A stretch of DNA of 64,000 nt from NCBI GenBank assembly GCA_035297145.1, contig DATGZN010000093.1, forward strand, positions 278,637 through 342,636, written 5' to 3'. Source of the stretch: QHXW01 sp035297145 (GTDB taxonomy: Bacteria; Acidobacteriota; Terriglobia; Bryobacterales; Bryobacteraceae). Positions 51,244 through 60,644 of the stretch are shown here, piece by piece. How positions within the stretch are numbered: the first letter of the stretch is position 1; each line of letters begins with the position of its first letter. The translations under genes and the position numbers were made by a program. The notes under the pieces were generated by a model. It was not told the origin of the DNA. It saw nothing but the letters and a program-made list of their open reading frames with translations, and made no database searches.

Positions 51244-54105
51244 ATGACCATTCCAGCCACGGGCAAGCCAGAGGACCGCGCTCGCGCTAATATCGATCGC
51301 CTGCTGACCGCGGCCGGCTGGGTGATCCAGAATCGCAACAGCATTAACATCGAGGCCGGACGCGGGGTCGCGATCCGCGAATTCCAACTGGCACCCGGGC
51401 ATGGCTTTGCCGATTACCTCCTCTACGTCGATGGGTACGCTGCCGGCGTGGTTGAGGCGAAGAAGGAGGGAGTTCCCCTGATCGGCGTCGAGATCCAGAC
51501 CGCCAAATACAGCGAAGGGCTTCCACAGAATCTTCCAGCACCGCGCCGCCCGCTCCCGTTTCTTTATGAGTCCACCGGCGTCGAGACTCGATTCACAAAC
51601 CTTCTCGAACCTGACGCGCGCAGCCGGCCCGTCTTTGGCTTCCACCGTCCCGAGACGCTGGCCGCCTGGCTCGAAGCCGATCTCAAATCACCCGGCTCCA
51701 GCCTGCGTGGGCGCTTGCGCATCATGCCGTCTTTGCCCCGCGAGGGCCTCTGGGACCACCAATACCGCGTCATCGCCAACCTGGAACAATCGCTAGCCCG
51801 GAACGATCCTCGCGCCCTGATCCACATGACCATGGGCAGCGGAAAAACCTTCACCGCCTGCAACTTCGTCTACCGCCTGATCGCCCACGCTGGTGCCCGA
51901 CGAGTTGTTTTCCTGGTCGACCGCCGCACACTCGGGCGACAGGCCCTGAACGAGTTCCAGCAGTTCTCGATTCCGGGCGACGGCCGCAAGTTCACGGAGA
52001 TCTACAACGTCCAACTCCTCTCGTCGAACGCCATCGACCCCGTGTGCCGCGTCGCCATCACCACTATTCAGCGGCTCTACTCCATCCTAAAAGGCGAGCC
52101 AGACTACGACCCCGGCAACGAGGAAACCTCCGCTGCCTCCCTGGCGCAACTCCGCAAAGCGCCGGATCCCATCGAGTACAACAGAGCCGTGCCAATCGAA
52201 ACCTTCGACTTCATCGTCACCGACGAGTGCCACCGCTCGATCTATAACCTCTGGCGTCAGGTGCTGGAGTATTTCGACTCCTTCATCATCGGTCTGACGG
52301 CTACGCCCTCCAAGAACACCCTCGGCTTCTTCAACCAGAACGTCATGCCTCCGTACACTTACTCGGACGCCGTGGCCGAGGGGGTCAATGTCGGCTACGA
52401 CGTTTACAAGATCGACACGCGCATTAGCTCTGCCGGTTCGCGCGTGGAGTCCGGCTACTGGGTCGACAAGCGCGACCGCCTGACCCGCGCCCGCCGCGCC
52501 GAGCTGCTCGATACCGACTTCTCCTACACCTCCGACGATCTAAATCGCGACGTCGTCGCCCCGGATCAGATCCGCACCGTTATCCGCGAGTTTCGTGACA
52601 AGCTCTTCAGTGACATCTTTCCGGGCCGCACCGAGGTTCCCAAGACACTGATATTCGCCCGCGATGACAGTCACGCCGATGACATCGTCCAGATTGTCCG
52701 CGAAGAGTTCGGCAAGGGTAACGATTTTTGCCAGAAAATCACCTACCGCACGGGAAAAGTCCGCGTCTCGAAACAGGTCAAGCGTGAGGACGGAACAGAA
52801 GAGAAGGTAGTCGAGTGGGTGGACGCGGGAGAGAAAGCGGATGGCGTCCTAAGTTTCTTCCGTACCACGTATAACCCGCGCATCGTGGTCACCGTGGACA
52901 TGATTGCGACTGGAACGGACGTGCGTCCGCTCGAAATCCTTTTCTTCATGCGGGATGTGCGCAGCCTGAATTACTTTGAGCAGATGAAGGGGCGTGGCGT
53001 GCGGGTCCTCAACTCTGATGAGCTTCGCAGCGTCACACCCGATGCTACAACCAAAGACCGCTTCGTGATCGTCGATGCCGTTGGTGTCACCGATCACCCG
53101 CAAATCGAGTCTCGCCCGCTCGAACGCCAGCCGCACGTGCCGCTTCACAAGCTCTTGGAAGCGGTGGCCCTCGGCAGCACCGACAAAGACGTTGTGTCCT
53201 CGCTCGCGTCCCGCCTCGCCCGCCTCGATCGCCGCGTGAGCAAGGCTGAATCCGATGCCATCCGTGACGCCGCGCATGGCGTCGAACTCACCGCCATTGT
53301 TCACGGCCTGCTCGATGCCCTCGACCCCGACCTTCACGAAGATCTCGCGCGTCAGGAAACGGGTCTGGCCGACCCGCCGCCGGAAGCCATCACATCCGCC
53401 GCCAGCCGCGCGATTGCAGAAGCCATCAAGCCCCTTAAAACCAACCCCGCGCTGCGCCAGACCATCGCGGCCGTTCAGAAATCGCACGAACAGGTGGTCG
53501 ACATCGTCAGCAAGGACGAAGTGACCTTGTCCGAGTACTCGCAGGATGCGAAGGACAAAGCAGCGAAGATGACTAAAGAGTTCGAACAGTATCTCATCGA
53601 GCATAGGGACGAAATTGAAGCCTTGCAGATTCTCTACAGCCGCCCTTACCGCTTCCGGCTAAGTTACAAGCAGGTGCGTGATCTCGCCGAGGCCATCCGC
53701 AAACCCCATCCGGCATGGACCACCGAGACACTCTGGCGGGCGTACGAAACTCTCGACCGCTCCCGAGTTCGTGCCTCGAACGAGCGGGTCTTCACCAACA
53801 TCGTCTCCTTGGTCAGATTCGCCCTTAGCAAGGAGGGCCAGCTCGAACCCTTTCCCGAATCCGTCCGCCAGCGTTTTGCAAACTGGATCGCCGAACAGCA
53901 GGCCAACGGCAGCAACTTCAGCGACGAGCAAATTCAGTGGCTAACCGCCATTGCGGAACACGTGGGAACCAGCATAGAAATCACGCCCGACGATCTAGAG
54001 AGTCTCCCGTTCTCGCAGAAGGGCGGGCTAGGCCGCGCATACCAATTGTTCGGAGATCGGCTTCAGCCGCTGTTGGATGAGTTGAACGAGGTGCTGGTCC
54101 AGTGA
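51244..54105 (+). CDS. hsdR: Type I restriction enzyme R subunit (EcoEI/EcoR124-like)
   Basis: A 953-residue HsdR. The N-terminal nuclease has a PD-(D/E)xK-type site around residues 55-78 (GFADYLLYVDGYAAGVVEAK). The SF2 translocase has Walker A MTMGSGKTFTACNF (about 195-208), the DECH box at about 327 (VTDECHRSIYNLW), TATPSKN and motif VI QMKGRGVRVL. A C-terminal helical domain of the EcoEI type ends the protein. HsdR moves DNA and cuts it when bound to HsdM/HsdS. The stop overlaps hsdS by 4 bases. All motifs look intact. Confidence 0.94.
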   Translation: MTIPATGKPEDRARANIDRLLTAAGWVIQNRNSINIEAGRGVAIREFQLAPGHGFADYLLYVDGYAAGVVEAKKEGVPLIGVEIQTAKYSEGLPQNLPAPRRPLPFLYESTGVETRFTNLLEPDARSRPVFGFHRPETLAAWLEADLKSPGSSLRGRLRIMPSLPREGLWDHQYRVIANLEQSLARNDPRALIHMTMGSGKTFTACNFVYRLIAHAGARRVVFLVDRRTLGRQALNEFQQFSIPGDGRKFTEIYNVQLLSSNAIDPVCRVAITTIQRLYSILKGEPDYDPGNEETSAASLAQLRKAPDPIEYNRAVPIETFDFIVTDECHRSIYNLWRQVLEYFDSFIIGLTATPSKNTLGFFNQNVMPPYTYSDAVAEGVNVGYDVYKIDTRISSAGSRVESGYWVDKRDRLTRARRAELLDTDFSYTSDDLNRDVVAPDQIRTVIREFRDKLFSDIFPGRTEVPKTLIFARDDSHADDIVQIVREEFGKGNDFCQKITYRTGKVRVSKQVKREDGTEEKVVEWVDAGEKADGVLSFFRTTYNPRIVVTVDMIATGTDVRPLEILFFMRDVRSLNYFEQMKGRGVRVLNSDELRSVTPDATTKDRFVIVDAVGVTDHPQIESRPLERQPHVPLHKLLEAVALGSTDKDVVSSLASRLARLDRRVSKAESDAIRDAAHGVELTAIVHGLLDALDPDLHEDLARQETGLADPPPEAITSAASRAIAEAIKPLKTNPALRQTIAAVQKSHEQVVDIVSKDEVTLSEYSQDAKDKAAKMTKEFEQYLIEHRDEIEALQILYSRPYRFRLSYKQVRDLAEAIRKPHPAWTTETLWRAYETLDRSRVRASNERVFTNIVSLVRFALSKEGQLEPFPESVRQRFANWIAEQQANGSNFSDEQIQWLTAIAEHVGTSIEITPDDLESLPFSQKGGLGRAYQLFGDRLQPLLDELNEVLVQ

Positions 54106-55446
54106 AGGATCTGCCGCCGGGCTGGGCTTGGACATTGCTCGGGGAAGTAGTCGAGCCGCGAGTTGACTCAGGTGGTCCGCGCTCAAACGAGTTCATCTAC
54201 ATCGACATCACCAGCATCGACGTGGGTAAGAAACAAGTTGCCGAACCCAAGCGCCTCGCTAAGGCCGAAGCCCCCAACCGGGCACGCCAAAACGTGAAAC
54301 GTGGCGATGTATTAGTTTCAATGACCAGGCCGAACCTGAACGCCGTAGCCATGGTCAGTAGCGAAAACGATGGTTCTATTGCCTCAACTGCTTTCAACGT
54401 CTTACGTGCAGCGGAGGTTGAGCCGGCCTGGCTCTATTACCTTGTACAGACCGACCAGTTCATCACCGCCATGTGCTCGCGAGTTCAAGGCGCTTTGTAT
54501 CCAGCAATACGGCCCGCAGACGTAATGCAACATCGCGTACCGCTCGCACCCCTGCCAGAGCAGCGTCGCATCGTCGCCGAGATCGAGAAACATTTCTCTG
54601 CACTCGATGCCGGCACGTCTCTCTTGGCCAGGGTGAGGCAGAAATTGACCAAGTGCATCGATGGGATTCTCTCGGCCGCTCTGCTGTCGCCACCCGAAAG
54701 CACACAAATCGGCGATCAAGCGATGGGGCGACGGATACGCGCCCAACGCGAGTCCCATTCTGCCTCACCCGCCCCGCTTCCGCCGGACAATTCCCTCGCC
54801 CTGCGAGTGCCAAAAGGTTGGGAAATCATGAGCCTTGACGAACTGAGCACTCGAATTACCAGTGGTTCCAGGGACTGGTCACGCTACTACGGCAGAGGAA
54901 ACGGAACGTTCATCATGGCGCAGAACGTGCGCCGGGGCCGACTCGATCTGTCCTTCAAGCAACAGGTAGACCCCCCACCGGGCGACAGCAGTGTGCAACG
55001 GAGCGCAGTGCAAATCGGCGATCTCTTGATCACAATCGTTGGAGCCAACACTGGCGACACCTGCGCCGTTCTCGATGAATTCGACCAACACTATGTTTGC
55101 CAAAGCGTCGCGCTCGCAAGGCCGGTGCTGAAACAAATGTCAAAGTACCTTATGTTTTGGTTGCTCGCGCCCAGTGCCGGCGCAGCCTCTAGATGTAATG
55201 GACGCCATCGTGTGGCGCATAGAAGATGACTTGTCGCTTGCAGAGGTACTCGGAGTGACCGTTGCAGATTCACAACGCCGCGTCCCCCGGCTTCGTCAAG
55301 CCATTCTTAAGAAAGCCTTCGACGGCAGACTCGTCCCCCAAGACCCCAACGACGAACCAGCGTCTGTCCTGCTCGAACGCATCCGCGCGGCACGCGCGCA
55401 CACTCCCATCAGTCGTGCCGCGCGCAAACGCGAGGTCCTCGCCTGA
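54102..55446 (+). pseudogene. hsdS: Type I restriction specificity subunit, deleted and frameshifted
   Basis: The first frame (54102-55229, GTG start) has a complete first half: target-recognition domain 1, then LAPLPEQRRIVAEIEKHFSALD and a helix. The second recognition domain starts at KGWEIMSLDELSTRITSGSR and runs to KYLMFWLLAPSAGA. Then the frame shifts. The tail continues in another frame (about 55190-55446): AIVWRIEDDLSLAEVLGVTV, LRQAILKKAFDGRLVPQDP. The conserved stretch with the second LPPLAEQ-like motif that should lie between them is missing, so this is a deletion and not just a one-base error. The first half alone might still fold. Confidence 0.85.
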
Positions 55447-56927
55447 TGTCGTCCGCCGCTTCCAATCTGGTCAACAAAGTTTGGAACTACTGTAATCTCC
55501 TCCGCGATGACGGCGTATCCTACGGCGACTATGTCGAGCAGCTTACTTACCTTCTCTTCCTCAAAATGGACCACGAGCGGACCCGCCCACCTTACAAGAA
55601 GAAGTCCACCATCCCCGAAGATTACAACTGGGCCAACCTCATCGAACTCGACGGCCTGCCGCTCGAAAGACACTATCGCAACACCCTCGAAAATCTTGGC
55701 AAAGAGCCGGGCATCCTCGGCATCATCTTCAGAAAAGCCCAAAACAAGATCCAGAACCCCGCCCACCTGCGACGCCTCATCGTCGATCTCATCGATAAGG
55801 AACCTTGGAACGCACTCAGTGCGGACGTAAAGGGCGACATCTACGAAGGTCTGCTCGAAAAGAACGCCCAGGACACGAAATCCGGTGCCGGCCAATACTT
55901 CACTCCCCGCGTTTTGATCGACGCCATCGTCGAAGTCATTCGCCCGAAGCCGGGAACTACAATCATCGATCCCGCCGCCGGTACCGGCGGGTTTCTCCTT
56001 TCGGCCGCCAACCACATCATGAGGGATCACAACCTCGACCGCGACCAGAAACGCCACCTGCAAAGCGAAGCCCTCTACGCCGTCGAACTCGTGGCGTCCA
56101 CGGCTCGCCTCTGCGCCATGAACCTGCTCCTGCATGGCCTCGGCAATGAAAAGAACATAGCGGCCGGCAAGGATAGCCTCGCATCTAAGCCGTCCGTCAA
56201 CTACGACATGGTGCTCACCAACCCACCATTCGGTAAGAAGTCCAGCGTCACGATCATCAACACGGACGGCGACGAGGTGAAGGAGCGCCAGGAAATACTG
56301 CGCGATGACTTCTGGGCCACCACGGGTAACAAACAGCTCAACTTCCTCCAGCACGTCCGCAGCCTGCTCAAAATCAACGGCCGCGCCGCGATCGTTTTGC
56401 CCGACAACGTGCTGTTTGAGGGCGGCGCAGGAGAAACGATCCGCAAACGCCTCCTTCATGATTGCGATGTCCACACGCTGCTGAGGCTACCCACCGGGAT
56501 CTTCTACGCTCAGGGCGTCAAGGCTAACGTACTGTTTTTCGACCGCAAGCCAGCCAGCGAAACGCCGTGGACCCGCAAGCTCTGGATCTACGATCTCCGC
56601 ACCAACAAGCACTTCACTCTGAAGACCAACACCCTCACCCGCGCCGACCTGGACGACTTTGTCCGCTGCTACAACCCGGAGAATCGCCACGAGCGCAGTG
56701 AAACCGAGCGTTTCCGGTGCTTCTCCTACGAAGACCTGATCAAGCGCGACAAGGCCAATCTCGATATCTTCTGGCTCCGGGATGACAGTCTGGGCGATTC
56801 GTCCGATCTGCCGGACCCCGCTGTTCTCGCGGCCGAAATTGTCGAGGACCTGCAAGCCGCCCTCGACCAGTTCGCGCAGATCGCAGCCGATCTCGGGGCG
56901 GGCGAGCGCGATGGCGGCCCAGGTTGA
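55446..56927 (+). CDS. hsdM: Type I DNA methyltransferase M subunit
   Basis: A 493-residue N6-adenine methyltransferase. The N-terminal helical HsdM domain begins with LVNKVWNYCNLLRDDGVSYG. The SAM site DPAAGTGGFLLSAANHI is at about 175-191, and the catalytic motif LTNPPFGKKSS (NPPF) at about 257-267. The C-terminal part has LRLPTGIFYAQGVKANVLFF, usual for HsdM. It methylates adenine in the recognition site and is needed for both modification and restriction. Its ATG overlaps the hsdS tail stop (TGATG). The gene order R-S-M is less common than M-S-R. Confidence 0.95.
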   Translation: MSSAASNLVNKVWNYCNLLRDDGVSYGDYVEQLTYLLFLKMDHERTRPPYKKKSTIPEDYNWANLIELDGLPLERHYRNTLENLGKEPGILGIIFRKAQNKIQNPAHLRRLIVDLIDKEPWNALSADVKGDIYEGLLEKNAQDTKSGAGQYFTPRVLIDAIVEVIRPKPGTTIIDPAAGTGGFLLSAANHIMRDHNLDRDQKRHLQSEALYAVELVASTARLCAMNLLLHGLGNEKNIAAGKDSLASKPSVNYDMVLTNPPFGKKSSVTIINTDGDEVKERQEILRDDFWATTGNKQLNFLQHVRSLLKINGRAAIVLPDNVLFEGGAGETIRKRLLHDCDVHTLLRLPTGIFYAQGVKANVLFFDRKPASETPWTRKLWIYDLRTNKHFTLKTNTLTRADLDDFVRCYNPENRHERSETERFRCFSYEDLIKRDKANLDIFWLRDDSLGDSSDLPDPAVLAAEIVEDLQAALDQFAQIAADLGAGERDGGPG

Positions 56928-57225
56928 GACCGGCTAGGGTTGCGAATAGCGGTCAGCGTGATCGCACTTGCTTTGGCTCTGAACCGTTCGGCAGGTTATC
57001 CGTCGGCGGGTGGGCAGAATAGTCGGCCCATCGTTTCTTCATCGCTGGCCATGATGGCTCTCCGGCCGGTGGCGCTGAGCTTGCGTTTGGGATTCGGATG
57101 GCGGGCAACTCAACCCCTTTTTTGCCCCGGTGTCCAACCCCTGCGCCCGGTGTCGCTTTTGGCGGTATGCTTGAAGAGTTGGGGCCGGACGAGGCCCGAC
57201 GCGGAGTCGACACTCCACACGCCGA
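56928..57225. other. Stretch without a supported gene
   Basis: Here are 298 bases between hsdM and a small ORF. Frames on both strands are open for 75-150 codons, but they lack domains and ribosome-binding sites. One minus-strand frame (56953-57213) reads EPSWPAMKKRWADY, which I cannot place in a family. It may be remnant coding sequence. Confidence 0.35.
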
Positions 57226-57471
57226 ATGATTGCAACCAAATCGTACGAGGAAATCATCGATTTCATTGCCGCCGGTACGACTCCAGAGGCGGTGGTCGCG
57301 TTTCGTCCTTCGGATGGCGTTCAGCAGCGCGTGGCGGAATTGGTCGAACGCTCGATGGGCGCGAGCATCTCAACGGAAGAGCGATCTGAACTCGAAGACT
57401 ACCTGCAGCTTGAGCACATAATGATCATGGCGAAGGCGCGGGCACGACAGTACACTCACCTTGGGAAGTGA
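57226..57471 (+). CDS. Small acidic protein next to an HNH fragment
   Basis: An 81-residue helical, slightly acidic protein: IIDFIAAGTTPEAVVAF, then RVAELVERSMGASISTEERS and EDYLQLEHIMIMAKARAR. I recognise it as a type often found directly before an HNH nuclease gene in bacterial genomes, which suggests an antitoxin-like or partner role; that is an inference from context. Here the HNH gene that follows is truncated. No strong ribosome-binding site is seen. Confidence 0.6.
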   Translation: MIATKSYEEIIDFIAAGTTPEAVVAFRPSDGVQQRVAELVERSMGASISTEERSELEDYLQLEHIMIMAKARARQYTHLGK

Positions 57472-57613
57472 CGTAAGTGAGTCGTTGCGGCGATTCGTCG
57501 CGGAGCGCGCTGGCTACCGGTGCGAGTATTGCCTCCTTCATGAAGACGATGCGTATTCATCGCATCAAGTAGATCACATCATCAGCCGCAAACACGTTCA
57601 ACGTCTTCTTTAG
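57461..57613 (+). pseudogene. HNH endonuclease, N-terminal fragment
   Basis: From TTG 57461 the frame gives 50 residues: SESLRRFVAERAGYRCEYC, LLHEDD and HQVDHIISRKH, then a stop at 57611. The CEYC pair and VDHIISRKH are the start of an HNH/McrA-like nuclease; the downstream half with the second catalytic His and the rest of the zinc site is missing. Its end overlaps the C-terminus of the antiparallel esterase. It partners the small ORF just upstream and is not likely to be active. Confidence 0.72.
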
Positions 57614-58459
57614 CCAGGCCACCATATCAGCCTTCCAGTGCTGCATCTCCGGGGCGCGCCAGCTTCCCATCCCATGCCCGCCGCCTTCGATGGTGACGAG
57701 GTTGCAGTTTGCCCCAACCATCTCCATCGCGGCGCACATTTCGGTTGACTGCTGGTAAGCCACTTGGTCGTCTTTCGTCCCGTGAATACACAAGAACGGA
57801 GGCATTCCGTTGTGGACCGCGGCGATGGGCGAGACGGCGCGCAGCTTGGCAAGACCTGCCTCGTCGAGTTGTTCCACGCCGAAGAAATGAGTGCCGCCCC
57901 CGTTTGCCGCGTGCCGGTTGATGGTCGTCATGTTGAAGCGCTCGGGGTGGTCCCGCCGCAGTTGAGCAAGCTCTCCATAATCCGTTGGCCCGTAAAAATC
58001 CACCACGGCCGCCACTCTCGTTTCCTGCGTCGCATGCGTTCCAGCGTAGTTTACGAAGAATCCACCGGCCGACTCGCCGATGAGGGCAATCTTCGAGACG
58101 TCGACGTGATACTCCATGGCGTTGGCCTTCACCCAGCGGATCGCGGTGTTGACATCTTCGCTCGACTGCGGGAAACGGAATTGTGGCGCGAGCCGGTAAT
58201 CGATGCTGAACCACGCAAATCCGGCGTTGGCGAGCACATCGAACAACGGCCGGACGTTCGTGCTCTTACTGCCCTCATCGAACCCTCCGCCATGGACCAG
58301 AATGGCCGTGGGAAACGGCCCGGGACCGTCCGGCACGTGAAGATCGAGCAGCAACGGCTTTCCATCCGGATGGCCGTATTCGACATCCTTTTGATCCAAA
58401 GGCGCGCCGAGGAGTGCTGTGGAGCACGCAAAAGCCACAATGAAATGGCATCTCCGCAT
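57557..58459 (-). CDS. Secreted alpha/beta hydrolase (esterase/lipase-like)
   Basis: 300 residues from ATG 58459 with a signal peptide (FIVAFACSTALLGA). The HSL-type features are the oxyanion motif HGGGF (56-60), IDYRLAPQFRFP, and the nucleophile elbow GESAGG with Ser130; the acid lies in HGTKDDQVAY and the His in GGGHGMGSW. It probably hydrolyses short-chain or acylated esters outside the cytoplasm. The last about 17 residues (KTLNVFAADDVIYLMR) are read from the antisense of the HNH fragment, so the natural C-terminus may have been replaced. Confidence 0.82.
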   Translation of the reverse strand: MRRCHFIVAFACSTALLGAPLDQKDVEYGHPDGKPLLLDLHVPDGPGPFPTAILVHGGGFDEGSKSTNVRPLFDVLANAGFAWFSIDYRLAPQFRFPQSSEDVNTAIRWVKANAMEYHVDVSKIALIGESAGGFFVNYAGTHATQETRVAAVVDFYGPTDYGELAQLRRDHPERFNMTTINRHAANGGGTHFFGVEQLDEAGLAKLRAVSPIAAVHNGMPPFLCIHGTKDDQVAYQQSTEMCAAMEMVGANCNLVTIEGGGHGMGSWRAPEMQHWKADMVAWLKKTLNVFAADDVIYLMR

Positions 58460-58547
58460 GGAGGGAAATTGTATCAGCCGAGGAGATCGCGCGGCGAGTT
58501 CAGGCGCGAGAGGGGCGGCCTGGGTAGTGAACAATTCAAGTAGCCCA

Positions 58548-59552
58548 CTACTGCTGCCTGCACCGGCACGGTTCCACATTGCTCCCAGTGCCCGCTGCAA
58601 CGGGTGTCTGCGCGTGCGTGGCCGGGTCCACCAGCAGAATCTGCGAGACCCATTCGTGCACTTTGCCTACCGGCGCCAGATCGCGCGGCGTCACCAGGAT
58701 CACCCCGCCCGACGCGAATATCGCCGCTGGTCCCGGCCCGACGAATTCCCACTTGCCGGTCGCGATCTCCAGGGTCCAGAAATCCAACTGCGGATTCGAG
58801 CTCGTATGATTGGCACCGATTGTGCCAATCAACAGCCGTTTGCCGTCCGGTGAGAAATCTTCGAGATAGGGAGATGTGGGACGCAGCGTGAACTCCGCGT
58901 GCGCCGACTCGACTCCGCTCATCGCGTCTACGACGCGAATTCTCGAGCCCACGATGCAGGCGAGCTTGCGTCCGTCCGCCGACCACATCGGATCTGTGCA
59001 ATTGTCGAGCTTGCGGCCCTGCGCACCCGAGGCCTCGAACATCGTCACAGATGGCGCTTTGCCGGTCTGCGCTGCGAGCGTGCGTGCATCGGGCGAAAGC
59101 GCCACGCTGCCGAGCGTGTCTGCCAGCGGACCGATTTTGGTGAGCCGTCCGTCCCAGCGATAGAGGCCGGGCTTGTCCCCTTCGAGCGCGGTGAAAAATG
59201 CGCCCTTTTCCGTTCCCCCCAGCAACGAGACCGGGCGAACGTTGAGTTTTGTGGCGAGCGTCTCGGTGCGCGCGTGGGGATCGAACCACCAAAGTTCGCT
59301 GTCGTCGATATTTCCAAAGGGGCCCGACAGAAACCAGATGCGCTTGCCGTCGGGCGAGCAGACTGGCTGACCGTGCCGCCGCTCGCTAGTGGTAAGCGGC
59401 GCGATCTTGCGCGCGCGCGAGTCGAGCGTCCAGATCTGCTGATAGGAACGCCCGCTCGCCGCGTACACGCGTCGGCCGAAGACGACGTCCGCGGACCAGG
59501 AGGGCAGCGTGAGAAGAATCGAAACGAGAAAGAGCGTCAGGGTTTTCGGCAT
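58548..59552 (-). CDS. Secreted TolB/WD40-like beta-propeller protein
   Basis: A 334-residue protein with a signal peptide (LFLVSILLTLPSWSA). Propeller repeats of TolB type are seen: QPVCSPDGKRIWFLSGP, ALSPDARTLAAQTG, MWSADGRKLACIVGS and DFSPDGKRLLIGTIG. TolB-like propellers commonly bind protein partners in the periplasm. No catalytic domain is attached. A truncated copy of its first 45 or so codons lies just upstream (59742-59918). Confidence 0.75.
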   Translation of the reverse strand: MPKTLTLFLVSILLTLPSWSADVVFGRRVYAASGRSYQQIWTLDSRARKIAPLTTSERRHGQPVCSPDGKRIWFLSGPFGNIDDSELWWFDPHARTETLATKLNVRPVSLLGGTEKGAFFTALEGDKPGLYRWDGRLTKIGPLADTLGSVALSPDARTLAAQTGKAPSVTMFEASGAQGRKLDNCTDPMWSADGRKLACIVGSRIRVVDAMSGVESAHAEFTLRPTSPYLEDFSPDGKRLLIGTIGANHTSSNPQLDFWTLEIATGKWEFVGPGPAAIFASGGVILVTPRDLAPVGKVHEWVSQILLVDPATHAQTPVAAGTGSNVEPCRCRQQ

Positions 59553-59741
59553 GAGTAATCTTTATGTTGCCATTCCCGGTCATCGGCCGCGCGCCTCAGC
59601 CGTACCCGGGAAGAAATCTTCAACCGGACCCGGTTAGAATACGCCCCGTCTGTCACCTCTGTGGCCGGCGCAATCATTGCACGCGAGGGCACTCGTGTGA
59701 CGAAGCGGCAGGCTGGTATCAACACCGCGAGTATCACTCGC

Positions 59742-59918
59742 TAGTGGTGAACGGTGCGATCTTGCGCGCGGGAGTCGAGCGTCGAGCGTCCAGATCTGCT
59801 GATAGGAACGCCCACGCGCCGCGTACACCCGCCGCCCGAAAATGACGTCCGCGGGCCAGGAGGGCAGCGTGAGAAGAATGGACAGGAGAGAGAGCGTCAG
59901 GGTTTTCAGCATGAGCAA
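59742..59918 (-). pseudogene. Partial duplicate of the TolB-like gene
   Basis: The reverse strand encodes MLMLKTLTLSLLSILLTLPS, WPADVIFGRRVYAA, RGRSYQQIWTLD, nearly the same as the start of the gene at 59552. After about 50 residues similarity is lost and the frame changes (an extra GTCGAGC unit at about 59774-59780 disrupts it). It is a local tandem duplication that has decayed. Confidence 0.75.
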
Positions 59919-59994
59919 ACTTCATGTTGTCATTCGCCAGCAGCCGGCTCAACGCCGCCAGACGGTCCCACTCCTGCTTGGTTACTCTGGTTGC

Positions 59995-60621
59995 GTGAAG
60001 ACAATTGCGAACGAGTGGCATTCTGTAGGGCAGCGTATCCAGGCCATTGCGCAGACGGGTCGCGCCTACGCCACCAGCCCATACGACGTGGAGCGCTACG
60101 ATGAGCTGTCCGCTATTGCGGCGGCGATGATTGCCGGGCCGGAACCCAAAAGAATCGCACTAGCTGCCGAATTATTCGCCGCGGCACACGGCTACGCTAC
60201 GCCCCGAGTGGACGTGCGCGCCGCGGTATTCGATGATAACCGCCTCCTTCTGGTTCGCGAGCGTGCAGACGGGTACTGGTCTCTACCCGGAGGATGGGCT
60301 GAGGTGGGGCAAAGCGCCGCCGAATCGATCGAACGAGAAGTGCGCGAGGAATCCGGCTACGCCGTGAGAGTGGCGAAGCTGCTGGCCTGCTGGGATCGGA
60401 ACAAACACCCACATCCGCCTATTCCCGTCCACGCTTATAAGCTGGTTTTTCGCTGCGAGCTGCTCGGCGGCGTTGCGACTACAAGCGCGGAAATAATCGA
60501 GTCCGGCTTCTTTGCGCTGGATCAGATTCCGGCTCTGTCGCTCACGAGGACCCTGCCCGAGCAGATCCGATTTGTCTTTCAGTGTCTGCGAGAGCCTGAC
60601 GCCCCGGCTGCGTTTGACTAG
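59995..60621 (+). CDS. NUDIX hydrolase
   Basis: 208 residues from GTG 59995. An N-terminal helical part (VGQRIQAIAQTGRAYATSPY) is of the NUDIX_N type. The NUDIX core follows with GYWSLPGGWAEVGQSAAE and REVREESGY (the REUxEExGU block at 114-122). The Glu expected at position 106 is Gln, as in many members of this subgroup. Such enzymes cleave nucleoside diphosphates, often ADP-ribose or NADH-like molecules. The frame is open further upstream but includes the duplicate segment. It ends 23 bases before the next gene. Confidence 0.87.
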   Translation: MKTIANEWHSVGQRIQAIAQTGRAYATSPYDVERYDELSAIAAAMIAGPEPKRIALAAELFAAAHGYATPRVDVRAAVFDDNRLLLVRERADGYWSLPGGWAEVGQSAAESIEREVREESGYAVRVAKLLACWDRNKHPHPPIPVHAYKLVFRCELLGGVATTSAEIIESGFFALDQIPALSLTRTLPEQIRFVFQCLREPDAPAAFD

Positions 60622-60644
60622 AGGGACAACGATACAATACGAGC

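Noticed and set aside
55296..56474. Minus-strand frame of 392 codons
   Set aside because: Antisense to hsdM and the hsdS tail; no domain or ribosome-binding site.
50914..57613. Integration of the restriction locus at the tRNA-Arg gene as a mobile island
   Set aside because: No integrase and no direct repeat of the tRNA 3' end was found downstream; the position alone is not enough.
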